A stretch of 64,000 nucleotides of DNA from Fulvivirga sp. M361 (GTDB taxonomy: Bacteria > Bacteroidota > Bacteroidia > Cytophagales > Cyclobacteriaceae): contig NZ_VKDC01000005.1 of NCBI RefSeq assembly GCF_007097395.1, positions 275,812 through 339,811 on the forward strand, given 5' to 3'. Positions 8,596 to 17,272 of this stretch are shown piece after piece. The notes under the pieces were generated by a model. It was not told the origin of the DNA and ran no database searches. It saw nothing but the letters and a program-made list of their open reading frames with translations. The position numbers and the translations under genes are program-made. Within the stretch, counting starts at the first letter, position 1; every line of letters begins with the position of its first letter.

Positions 8596-9531
8596 ATGGA
8601 TCTGCAACACTTAAAAGACACTCGTTTTAAAAGAGCGCTGGCAGGTCTGGATTTGACCGTCATGGATGATCATGTAATACGCTATGCGGCCATGATCTGC
8701 CAGGTAATGTCCATCGAAAAAATGTTTTTTGTACATGTGGAACAATCGCTGGAACTACCTGAAAAAGTGCTCAAAGAATACCCTGATCTGCTGGCCCCTT
8801 TAGATGAAAGTATAAAGGGAGATCTACAAAAAAAGATCAATCGATATTTTGCCAATGTCCCGGATACGGAGGTGATCATAGAGGTAAAGGAAGGCAATCC
8901 TATAGATAAAATTCTGCGCCTTACGGTCATCAAAGAGATTGACCTTATTCTCATGGGCAGGAAAATAAGTCTGAAAGGTTCCGGTATTGCTTCAAGCCGT
9001 ATTGCCAGAAAGTCTCCCTGCTCTCTGCTACTGATCCCTGAAGATCCGCCTGAAGTGATTGACAATATCCTGGTGCCTTCAGACTTTTCCGAGCACTCGG
9101 CACTGGCACTGGCCTATGCTGAACGCATTGCGGAAAACACCCAAGCAAAGGTATCTTGTATAAACGTATACAAAGTGCCCTCGGGATACCATACTACCGG
9201 GAGAAGTCACCAGGAATTTGCCGCCATTATGGAAAAACATGCCAGCAATGATTATAAGGACTTTTTGAAGAAATACCAGCTAAAAGAAGATACTCCATGT
9301 CATTTCATGCTAAATGATGATGGTGACCCCTCCAGGTTTTTATATCAGCATAGTACCTCGGCTGGGATTAACCTCATCCTTATAGGTTCTCGTGGACGTA
9401 CATCCGCCGCAGTAATGCTGATTGGAAGCCTGGCAGAAAAATTAACCTACATGGACCGTAGTATTCCCCTGCTGATCATCAAAGAAAAGGGTGAGAATAT
9501 GAGTTTTATTGAGGCTCTGATGCGGATATGA
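8596..9531 (+). CDS. Universal stress protein, two Usp domains
   Basis: The 311-residue protein has two Usp domains (about 12-150 and 155-300). The second domain starts ILVPSDFSEHSALAL and carries a clear nucleotide-binding loop, GSRGRTSAAVMLIGS, near 265-280. It is a close paralogue of the protein at 41150-42079, sharing the GYHTTG/GYHYTG and SLAEK segments. It follows ntpK by 17 bp, so the V-ATPase operon is bracketed by stress-protein genes. Regulation with the ATPase is likely from spacing. Its molecular target is unknown. Confidence 0.9.
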   Translation: MDLQHLKDTRFKRALAGLDLTVMDDHVIRYAAMICQVMSIEKMFFVHVEQSLELPEKVLKEYPDLLAPLDESIKGDLQKKINRYFANVPDTEVIIEVKEGNPIDKILRLTVIKEIDLILMGRKISLKGSGIASSRIARKSPCSLLLIPEDPPEVIDNILVPSDFSEHSALALAYAERIAENTQAKVSCINVYKVPSGYHTTGRSHQEFAAIMEKHASNDYKDFLKKYQLKEDTPCHFMLNDDGDPSRFLYQHSTSAGINLILIGSRGRTSAAVMLIGSLAEKLTYMDRSIPLLIIKEKGENMSFIEALMRI

Positions 9532-9680
9532 ACCATCCAACTGCGGATATCCGGCACACAACCTGCACCAGATTGCCTTTCAGCGGCTGAAGGACGTAGG
9601 ATCTATTGCTTTTATCGTATATTGAGGTTAATTAAAGCCGAAAAGACTACTGGTCATAAGGTCGCTCAATCTCTTCTAAC

Positions 9681-10478
9681 ATGAAAGTTGATGGAAAAAT
9701 AATATGGATTACAGGCGCCTCCTCGGGTATTGGTGAAGCGCTGGTATATGAGCTGATCAGAAAAGGGGCTTATCTTATTATCTCCGCCCGCAGAAACTCC
9801 GAACTGGAGCGTGTCAAAGCGAACTGTCCTGTCTTGACCTGTGAACAAATCAAGATATTGCCATTAAACCTGGCGGAGCATGGCACATTTAAAACTGCTA
9901 CCACGGCTGCCATTAACTATTTTGGCAAAGTAGATATACTCATCAATAATGGAGGCATCAGTCAGCGATCACTGGCTATGGAAACAGATATAGAAGTGGA
10001 CCGAATACTGATGGAAGTGAATTACTTCGGTACCATCGGATTAACCAAATACCTGTTACCCCATTTCAAAGAAAACGGCGGTGGTCAGATTGCCGTAGTT
10101 TCCAGCCTGGTAGGAAAGTTCGGAACACCTTACCGGTCGGGTTATTCAGCTTCCAAACATGCACTACATGGGTTCTTTGATTCACTAAGGGCTGAAGTTT
10201 ATAAAGATAATATCAAAATAACCATGATATGCCCTGGCTTTATACATACCAATATCTCCGTCAATGCCCTTACCGAAAAGGGTGAAAAGCTCAATGAGAT
10301 AGATAAGGCACAGGCCAATGGTATGCCTGCCGAAGTATTTGCAAGGAAGATGATCAGGGCCATTATATCCAATAAAGAAGAAGTGAATATCGGAGGCCGT
10401 GAAAAATACGGAGTGCTTCTGAAACGGTTCTTACCCTCACTATTCAATAGGATTGTCCGAAGGGCAAAAGTGAGGTAA
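9681..10478 (+). CDS. Short-chain dehydrogenase/reductase (SDR family)
   Basis: The 265-residue protein shows the classical SDR Rossmann motif TGASSGIG at residues 11-18, the INNGG motif near 92-96, and the catalytic Y155-x3-K159 pair in GYSASKH with a serine pair about 13 residues earlier. It most resembles membrane-associated DHRS7-like or lipid-modifying SDRs. The substrate cannot be read from the sequence. It stands alone, 149 bp after the stress-protein gene and on the same strand. Confidence 0.9.
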   Translation: MKVDGKIIWITGASSGIGEALVYELIRKGAYLIISARRNSELERVKANCPVLTCEQIKILPLNLAEHGTFKTATTAAINYFGKVDILINNGGISQRSLAMETDIEVDRILMEVNYFGTIGLTKYLLPHFKENGGGQIAVVSSLVGKFGTPYRSGYSASKHALHGFFDSLRAEVYKDNIKITMICPGFIHTNISVNALTEKGEKLNEIDKAQANGMPAEVFARKMIRAIISNKEEVNIGGREKYGVLLKRFLPSLFNRIVRRAKVR

Positions 10479-10773
10479 TCAACTACTATTAAAGAAATAA
10501 CGTCAACAATTCTATTCCATTATTTATCAGTATTAAACCTGCATGATGTAGCCGGACAAAGAAGGAACCTTGAAAGATGGTATCGCAATAATAACTAGCA
10601 GTATAGCAGATATAACCGGAGTTTCCAACCTTCATCCGGTCAATAAAAAAATCAGAATTTGATTTAGGATATATTAAAGTCAATTATGGACTATTAGAAA
10701 GGACAATTTAAAAGCAGACATCTTTTTATTTTAATTCATTGAATAACAGAGTCTTATATTGTATATTAAATGA

Positions 10774-11043
10774 GTGACTGTATTCGAACTTTTTGAAATA
10801 GACCATAACGGTTTACGCACTGACCTGGGTGTAACGGACAGATTAGAATTTGCCATTAACTGGGCCAGGTTATTTCTTAATTCCGATGCACTGTATTTAG
10901 GAAAAGAAATTGCAGATTATGACAACGTTTGTGAGGAGTTTGAAACAGCGGATTCTGTATTCCTAATGACCGACCCTATTGCTGTACATGGCGTAGTCGT
11001 CTTTAAAAAGACTATTAACGAGCCTCATTTTCATGTGAGATAA
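10774..11043 (+). CDS. Hypothetical small protein with GTG start
   Basis: This 89-residue open frame begins at a GTG directly after an in-frame TGA at 10771, so no upstream start is possible in this frame; the ATG at 10770 reads another frame and stops at once. The product is acidic with an even mix of hydrophobic and charged residues, no signal peptide and no membrane helix. It resembles no family I recognise. Composition looks protein-like (FELFEIDHNGLRTDLG), which favours a real gene or the remains of one. It is isolated between two long gaps. Confidence 0.45.
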   Translation: MTVFELFEIDHNGLRTDLGVTDRLEFAINWARLFLNSDALYLGKEIADYDNVCEEFETADSVFLMTDPIAVHGVVVFKKTINEPHFHVR

Positions 11044-11587
11044 TGTATGAATGACGTTTTCAGGCCGTTGGTTAAGTTTATTAGTAGCGATGAACTTTCA
11101 AGAGCCCCACCAAAGTAGAGAAAATCACGCGCGTGAAAATACCTACTATTAGAAGCATACTCTCTTTACTCGTGTTTCAATTCTTAGGCTGATAGATTCT
11201 ACAGGGCAGAGGTTTAATTTCTACAAGAAAAACTTAAAGACGGACATCTCCTTGAGGGGACAGTGTAACGGCTACATGTTTTTTAAATAATTCTAACGCA
11301 GTCACGGCAGAATCAGCGGGTTCTAATCCCCACATGACCTGTTTATCTCTAAAGCTTGATTCCCAAAATTCTGTCATATTCTATATTATCACCTTCCATG
11401 TCTCTGCGGTTTTGCTTTTGGCCAACGCCAAGCTAAAATCAGCAGACTGCCGTGTATTAATTTCGTTAAAAATATATGGATCCATTGCCCTTTGCAAGTA
11501 GCTTGTCAGCCAATGGTTTTGAGTGAATGAACCTGTGAAGGTCAGGCTATTGGTTTTGGGATTCACTCACATAAGGTTAGCAGGCAT
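11044..11587. other. Gene-poor gap of 544 bp
   Basis: No convincing gene was found. A 61-codon frame on the minus strand (11381-11566) has a protein-like reading (LALAKSKTAETWK) but no recognisable family and no clear ribosome binding site. It ends 21 bp downstream of the serine hydrolase stop, so it could be a worn intergenic repeat of the kind common in this phylum. No strong hairpin terminator was seen. Confidence 0.4.
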
Positions 11588-12676
11588 TTATTTTAGTGAG
11601 GCTAGAATTTTACTCATAATGTTATACGATCTCCGGTGCGCATATCTTTGTCCGTATGCGCTGGATGTTAATGCAATGACCATTTCTTCTTTGGGAATGA
11701 CGATCAGATGATTACCCCCGTTTCCGGACGCAAACAGGTAGTCCGTATTTTTCCCTCCAAAAGTCCTTCGGGATTTATACCACAACATGCCGTAAGCGTC
11801 TGCGTAAGGGTTGTCCTCGGAAAGGTCATGGGTTGCATCCGATAATTTCTTGATATAATCCGGATCAATAATTTGTGTGCCCTTCCATTTTCCCTCGTTT
11901 ACGACCAGTACTCCAAGTTTAGCAAAGTCCAATGTTGACAGATACAAATTACCGGCAGCCCCGGTCTGATCTGCAGCATTCGTATACCAATAAAACTGCT
12001 TGATCTCTAAAGGGCCAAACAGTTTTTCCCGGGCATAATCTTTAAGGCTCATTCCTGAAGTCTCTTCGATTACAGCAGAGATCAGGAGCGGATTGATATC
12101 TGCGTAGACCCACTTTTTTCCTGGTTTAGAGGTTAAAGGAACGTTAAGAAGGTAGTCCTTCCAATGGTCTCTTGCAATCCAATTCACAGCGTGGCCCGTA
12201 GTCTGGGGCCTGTCCGAATCCGCATCCAGCCCTGAAGACATATCCAGTAAGTGTTGAAGTTTAATTAGCTTGTAATGCTCTTTAAGAGACGGATACCTTT
12301 TTCCAGGAAAAAATGAATAAACATCCTGATCCAGGTTCTGCACCAGCCCATCTTTCAGGGCTATCCCCAGGAGTAAAGCCGTTACACTTTTTCCTGCTGA
12401 CCTGATATCATGAATGGAATTCCTCCAAAAAGTATTAAAGTATTCTTCGATGACTATCCGGTTGTTTTTTATAACAACCAGCCCCCTAAAATCATTTGGA
12501 GGGGTGTCATTTATGTACTTTAAAAGGTTTTCAATGGAGTCTTTGTCAAAGCCTGCATCTTCCAGGGACGCAAAAGGTAGTCCGGGAACCGGTTGCCTCA
12601 GCTTATCCTGTGGTTGTGTTTGTCCGTTAGAACAAGAAAACAAGCATATACTCAGTACCAGGGTCAATGGCCTCAT
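11588..12676 (-). CDS. Serine hydrolase, class C beta-lactamase-like lipoprotein
   Basis: The 362-residue protein begins with a lipoprotein signal (MRPLTLVLSICLFSCSNG; lipid-modified Cys at 15). The beta-lactamase/penicillin-binding fold motifs are present: SAGK as the S-x-x-K nucleophile motif near residue 91, YAD as the Y-x-N-type second motif near 167, and a GNGG element near 322 in place of H/K-x-G. Such proteins include esterases and peptidases as well as true beta-lactamases, so resistance should not be assumed. It is probably anchored in the outer or inner membrane facing the periplasm. It is a single gene facing left. Confidence 0.87.
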   Translation of the reverse strand: MRPLTLVLSICLFSCSNGQTQPQDKLRQPVPGLPFASLEDAGFDKDSIENLLKYINDTPPNDFRGLVVIKNNRIVIEEYFNTFWRNSIHDIRSAGKSVTALLLGIALKDGLVQNLDQDVYSFFPGKRYPSLKEHYKLIKLQHLLDMSSGLDADSDRPQTTGHAVNWIARDHWKDYLLNVPLTSKPGKKWVYADINPLLISAVIEETSGMSLKDYAREKLFGPLEIKQFYWYTNAADQTGAAGNLYLSTLDFAKLGVLVVNEGKWKGTQIIDPDYIKKLSDATHDLSEDNPYADAYGMLWYKSRRTFGGKNTDYLFASGNGGNHLIVIPKEEMVIALTSSAYGQRYAHRRSYNIMSKILASLK

Positions 12677-12906
12677 ATTGTCAGGTTAGTTTAAGGTTCG
12701 TTTCACCCAAAGACAGCATAGAGCAAGGTTAGTTGCACGATCCAATAGTAATGAATTACTTGATTTGCCAATGGCAGTTAACGATGAGTAATGAGTACGC
12801 TGATAATAGCCGATTGGAAGCTCGATTCGTGTCAGTCTACAATAGGATAACGATCCTTAAATTGGCCACTGCCAGGGCATTATTTTTATACGTTGCTCAC
12901 AATGGC

Positions 12907-13848
12907 TTATTTTCTTTTAAGATCAAAAATCACATCCGCATTTACCCAATATACTTCACCTTTGGTTACCCCCTTCCATCCACTCTTTGGCGGATCACTA
13001 TACCTTCTTGAAAAGAAAAAATACTCGCCATCGGGCGACATGTAAGGACAACAATATACCCATTCCTGGTTTAGCGGTTCTTCGAAATTAACAGAGGCCA
13101 ATGCTTGCCATTTGTCTTGTACTTTAAATGATACGTCAAACCCCTTTTCTTCAGTAGAAGTATTTGCAATAATCAAAAAACTTTCATCGGGTGACACATA
13201 GGTGCTACGGGCGGTTTCTTCAGAATTTACTTCCGGACCAATATTTACAGGTGTGTCAAATTTTCCATCTCCCAAATATTGGGCCCGATAAATATCCCGT
13301 TTACCAAAACCTCCCGGACGGTCAGACTCAAAGTACAGACTTCCATCCGCAACCACTACCGGATAGGATTCCGCATACTCTTCTGTTGATATTGGGTATT
13401 CAACTTTTGAGGCAATCTGCCATTGTCCCTCTATTTTTTGACTTCTATAAATATCCGGATAAGAGTTATTAGAACGATCTTCCGGATTAATCCCAAGAAA
13501 ATACATTGTATTTCCATCTTGAGTAATTGACGGGTCAATAGCTACGGAACCAGCCTCCTGGTCAGCATACATTTGAATGGGTTGTGGTGCAGTCCAATTC
13601 CCATCCATTAATTCAGAATGATGTATAACAAAGCTTCCATCAATGATCCTTGTAAAAAACAACTCGTCAAAAGAAGCGTTAAACACCGCATTAATTTCTA
13701 TATCATCCGTATTCACTATGGATGAGGCAAATAATTTAGGTGTGATACCGGGTAGCTCCTGGTCCAAATAGGAATTATGGGAGCTGGTAGGTTGACAGCT
13801 TTGCCAAACAAAAGTAATGATTGATAAGAGGTAATATCTGCTGTTCAT
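12907..13848 (-). CDS. PD40/WD40-like beta-propeller lipoprotein
   Basis: The 313-residue protein has a signal sequence ending in a probable lipobox (VWQSCQPT, Cys at 18). It carries repeated PD40-type blades: phrases such as GSLYFESDRPGGFGKRDIY, SPDESFLIIA and SPDGEYFFFSRR recur at about 50-residue spacing, as in TolB- and OmpA-linked propellers of Bacteroidota. No catalytic domain is attached. Likely a surface or periplasmic binding scaffold; the ligand is unknown. It is separated from the neighbouring lipoprotein genes by gaps of more than 200 bp. Confidence 0.82.
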   Translation of the reverse strand: MNSRYYLLSIITFVWQSCQPTSSHNSYLDQELPGITPKLFASSIVNTDDIEINAVFNASFDELFFTRIIDGSFVIHHSELMDGNWTAPQPIQMYADQEAGSVAIDPSITQDGNTMYFLGINPEDRSNNSYPDIYRSQKIEGQWQIASKVEYPISTEEYAESYPVVVADGSLYFESDRPGGFGKRDIYRAQYLGDGKFDTPVNIGPEVNSEETARSTYVSPDESFLIIANTSTEEKGFDVSFKVQDKWQALASVNFEEPLNQEWVYCCPYMSPDGEYFFFSRRYSDPPKSGWKGVTKGEVYWVNADVIFDLKRK

Positions 13849-14127
13849 ATGGCTGACTTAAATAGTTGCTAACGCCCCTTAATACGTAAGGTTTCATGAG
13901 AACCTGGTACGGTTCATAGATCCTATCATAGAAAAACCTGGAAGGCACGGTCCATACTCATTCCCGGTCAATTAGGCTCATCCATGAAACATTTTTAAAC
14001 TGCATTAATAAGATCGCAGGATAATTGTATTTTGAATTGTCGCAGACCATCGGATCATATGTTTAGTAGCTCGTCAAAATACATTGATTTTCTTTTGGGG
14101 ATATTGTATACTGACCATTATACAATA

Positions 14128-15549
14128 CTACTTTTTCGGTGGTAAAGATCGTTTTCGTTCATTTTGCCATTTTTCCTCTTCCTTCACTACATTTTCAGGG
14201 TGTGGATCAACCCACCGAGGTGCTAAATTTTCAGTATCCCAGTTCATATAAGTTTGTTCCAGCTCTGCCAATACATCGGGAAACTGAGCTGAAATATCGT
14301 TCCTTTCATACCTGTCTTTTTCCAGATCAAACAATAACGTTTTGCGCTTATACGCACTTTTATACAATTTGAACTTCCCTTTCCGCACGGCGTATTCAAA
14401 ACCTCCGACGGATCTCCAAAACAGTGTCTCATGAGGTGTTTCTTGACGCTCTCCGGATAAGTAAGGCAATAAACTGATTCCATCAAGCTGTGTTTCTTTA
14501 GTAAGGTCAACACCACTAGCATCCAGAAATGTAGGAAACAGATCCAGTGAAATAACAGGCTCATCATACGTCTGATTGTCTTTTAATCCGTCAGGCCAGG
14601 TGATAAAAAAAGGAACCTTAATACCTCCTTCAAACAGCATTCCCTTATGTCCCCGGTTAGGCCGGTTATCAGCAAATTCTTTCCTTCCTCCATTATCACT
14701 TAGAAAAACAACAAGGGTGTTATTCTTTATGTCATTGGCTTTTAATGTTGAATCTATTCTTCCAATGCCTGCATCTACAGCATTTACCATAGCGGCGTAA
14801 ACACTCCTGCCACCATATTCGATATGCCTGGTTTTTTCCAGGTACTCTGCGGTAGCGTGGTCCGGAGCATGAGGAGCATTATAAGCCAAATACAAAAAGA
14901 ATGGATTGTCATCTTCCTGCGTTATAAAATGTATCGCCTCATTGGTAAAATCATCGGTCAAATAGCTTAATTCCTCCTGAGGAACTTTAGTATGGTTCCT
15001 GAAAATGGTCTGCAACGGAGAGGTTGGAATCCCCCAAAAATTCATATTTCCTCCTACAAAGCCAAACCAGTGATCGAACCCTTGTGCTAATGGTTGTAAA
15101 TCGGGATGGTCTCCTACATGCCACTTTCCAATAGCCCCGGTACGATATCCTTGCTCTTTTAAAGCCTCTGAAATCATTTTTTCAGATGGAGGAGTTCCGA
15201 TGGATGAATCGTTGGGTTCGCCATAAGGGAGATTGCAATCATGGCCAAATCGAGCTTGATAGCGACCTGTCAATAATCCGGCCCTGGAAGGACTACAGTA
15301 GGGGTGAGAAACATACCCATTTTTAAAAACGACACCTTCACCGGCCATCCTGTCCAGGTTCGAAGTTGGAATATCCGTTGCTCCGTTGAAACCTACATCC
15401 GCCCATCCCTGATCATCGGTCAGGATGATAATAATGTTTGGTTTTCCTTTCTTTTCCTGAGTAATATTTGTTTTATCATTCCTGGCCCCATTTGAACACG
15501 AAAGAAAAATAAAAGATAAAAGAATAAGGAAGGGAAATTTAGGAGTCAT
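14128..15549 (-). CDS. Sulfatase (type I, formylglycine-dependent), lipoprotein
   Basis: The 473-residue protein begins with a lipoprotein signal (Cys at 18 in FLSCSNG). The metal-binding start ILTDDQGWADVG supplies the Asp pair D45-D46, and the maturation motif is C85-S-P-S-R, the cysteine that sulfatase-maturing enzymes turn into formylglycine. The body matches the family over its full length, ending after a C-terminal beta subdomain. It resembles N-acetylgalactosamine-6-sulfatase and arylsulfatase A groups, so sulfated polysaccharide from algae or animals is a plausible substrate. The maturation enzyme is not in this window. Confidence 0.94.
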   Translation of the reverse strand: MTPKFPFLILLSFIFLSCSNGARNDKTNITQEKKGKPNIIIILTDDQGWADVGFNGATDIPTSNLDRMAGEGVVFKNGYVSHPYCSPSRAGLLTGRYQARFGHDCNLPYGEPNDSSIGTPPSEKMISEALKEQGYRTGAIGKWHVGDHPDLQPLAQGFDHWFGFVGGNMNFWGIPTSPLQTIFRNHTKVPQEELSYLTDDFTNEAIHFITQEDDNPFFLYLAYNAPHAPDHATAEYLEKTRHIEYGGRSVYAAMVNAVDAGIGRIDSTLKANDIKNNTLVVFLSDNGGRKEFADNRPNRGHKGMLFEGGIKVPFFITWPDGLKDNQTYDEPVISLDLFPTFLDASGVDLTKETQLDGISLLPYLSGERQETPHETLFWRSVGGFEYAVRKGKFKLYKSAYKRKTLLFDLEKDRYERNDISAQFPDVLAELEQTYMNWDTENLAPRWVDPHPENVVKEEEKWQNERKRSLPPKK

Positions 15550-16122
15550 AAGTTTAACATGTTAGTTCAAAGTAATGGACACTACAACTTGTAATGATCA
15601 AAATAATGTTTTTTAAGCATCTATTTTTCCAGTATGCCTGAAGCCTTTCTTTTTTTACCTAAATCAGGTTGTTTCATATTCATTTGAATTCGAGATAAGA
15701 TTATCTTCAACTCAAAAACTATTCAAATTTAATCATAGTATTTGATACGTCATTCATGCGTCATTTTGTCCAATGAACAAATCATATGCATTTTAATAAC
15801 TCATTTTATTATATTCCATAGTATCATATGGTTTATGGCAAGTGGAGTGTCATGTAGCCCGGACCTGCAAACAACGGTTGGCTATGATGTGCGGGGACAG
15901 GACCGTGATGAACTGTCCGACAGCACAGAGCCGCGTCATATTTTGAATATAATTCCGGCCCGTAGTAGATAGAAATCCAAGCACAAGGTGTATTTAGCTA
16001 TTAACATTTTTCGTTACTTCTACCTTTTTTGAATGAATATTAACGTTGTTTGTTCTTGCCATTTTTGATAAAAGTCAAAGCTTTACCGTAATAAATGTTA
16101 TCGATAGTAAGCAGACCGCAAA
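15550..16122. other. Divergent intergenic region of 573 bp
   Basis: This separates the leftward sulfatase gene from the rightward AraC regulator and must hold both promoters. No -33/-7 pair could be assigned with confidence. A 76-codon plus-strand frame at 15742-15972 has an unlikely composition and no family resemblance, and I do not call it. No repeats or strong hairpins were found. Confidence 0.4.
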
Positions 16123-16995
16123 ATGAAAGCCTCGTATTATAAAATAATATTTGATAAAGAAACGCCGTTTCGATGTACTTATATAGACCTTCCTGTATTT
16201 GATCACCCATGGCATTTTCACCCTGAACTTGAGCTAACCTTAATTCTTGAAAGCGACGGGATTCGGTATATCGGAGACCACACGTCCAGGTTTAAAGAAG
16301 GGGATTTAGTGCTAGTGGGCTCAAATTTACCGCATTTATGGTTGAACAATAAAACACTTCCGTACAACAAAGCAGGAAGGAGCCGGAGGATCACACTTCA
16401 GTTTCCCGAAGATTTTATGGACAGAATTTTTAAAGATGCCATAGAATTACAACCCCTGATACAGCTTTTTAAACTGGCTGAAAGAGGCATCTCTTTTACT
16501 GAAAAGACCAGCAGTCAAATTTCTCCACTTTTACTGGACATCAACAAAAAGAAAGGGTTGCCAAAATGGGCAGCTGTATTTGACCTTTTGGCCCAATTGA
16601 CAGAAGCCAGTAACTACGACCTTTTGGCCAGCCCTGGTTACTTGCCGCAATTTACCAACAGGGATTGTGATCTTATGAATCAAATATTCCGGCACATCAG
16701 AGATAATATTGAAAATAAAATTACGCTTCGGGAAATGGCAGATATAGCTTGTCTGACAAAGCCTTCCTTCTGTCGCTTTTTTAAGCAGAAGACCTCCAAA
16801 TCATTTTTCACCTTTTTGAATGAATATAAGATAAACAATGCCAAAAGGATGTTATTGGAAGACAAACGCATCCCAATAGGCTTAATTGCACAGAAATCAG
16901 GGTTTCCAAGCGTACAGCATTTCAATTCGAAGTTCAAAGAACTTAACAACGAATTAACGCCTTCCCAATACAAAAGAAGGGTAAAAGGAATTTGA
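16123..16995 (+). CDS. AraC-family transcriptional regulator with N-terminal cupin
   Basis: The 290-residue protein has an N-terminal cupin sensor (about 15-130; HPWHFHPELELTLI supplies the histidine-rich strand) and a C-terminal pair of helix-turn-helix motifs (about 190-285) with the family signature IAQKSGFPSVQHFNSKFKE...TPSQYKRR. Sugar-responsive AraC proteins have this form. It is followed after 277 bp by the glycosidase and mannonate dehydratase genes on the same strand, so it is a good candidate for their activator. The inducer is unknown but a sugar or uronate is reasonable. Confidence 0.92.
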   Translation: MKASYYKIIFDKETPFRCTYIDLPVFDHPWHFHPELELTLILESDGIRYIGDHTSRFKEGDLVLVGSNLPHLWLNNKTLPYNKAGRSRRITLQFPEDFMDRIFKDAIELQPLIQLFKLAERGISFTEKTSSQISPLLLDINKKKGLPKWAAVFDLLAQLTEASNYDLLASPGYLPQFTNRDCDLMNQIFRHIRDNIENKITLREMADIACLTKPSFCRFFKQKTSKSFFTFLNEYKINNAKRMLLEDKRIPIGLIAQKSGFPSVQHFNSKFKELNNELTPSQYKRRVKGI

Positions 16996-17272
16996 AACTC
17001 TTCTGGTTTCCCAGGTCTGTTTTCCAATTCATATTCACATGAAAAATTAACTGCAAAACTTATGTTTTGTAATAGTACCAGGCTTCCCACCCAAAACAAC
17101 TAGTGAATATTCATTCATAATTGGAAAACGCCACATAAAATCTAAGATCACCTACGGGTTATTTTTGCAGAGATGCGAAGCTAATGTTATAACACAGGGA
17201 GATGTTTTATGCTTCAAAACCCAACGGCTCTAAACAGATCATTGGACTTATTGGCAACTAATTTAAAATGAA

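Noticed and set aside
11381..11566. 61-codon minus frame after the serine hydrolase gene
   Set aside because: No family resemblance or start signal; probably intergenic repeat material.
13866..13915. Hairpin-rich stretch with GGTACGGTTC, similar to group II intron 3' ends
   Set aside because: The paired GAGCCGTA strand and the domain V catalytic triad are missing, and no reverse transcriptase is nearby.
15742..15972. 76-codon plus frame in the sulfatase/AraC gap
   Set aside because: Composition is unlike neighbouring genes and no homologous family is apparent.
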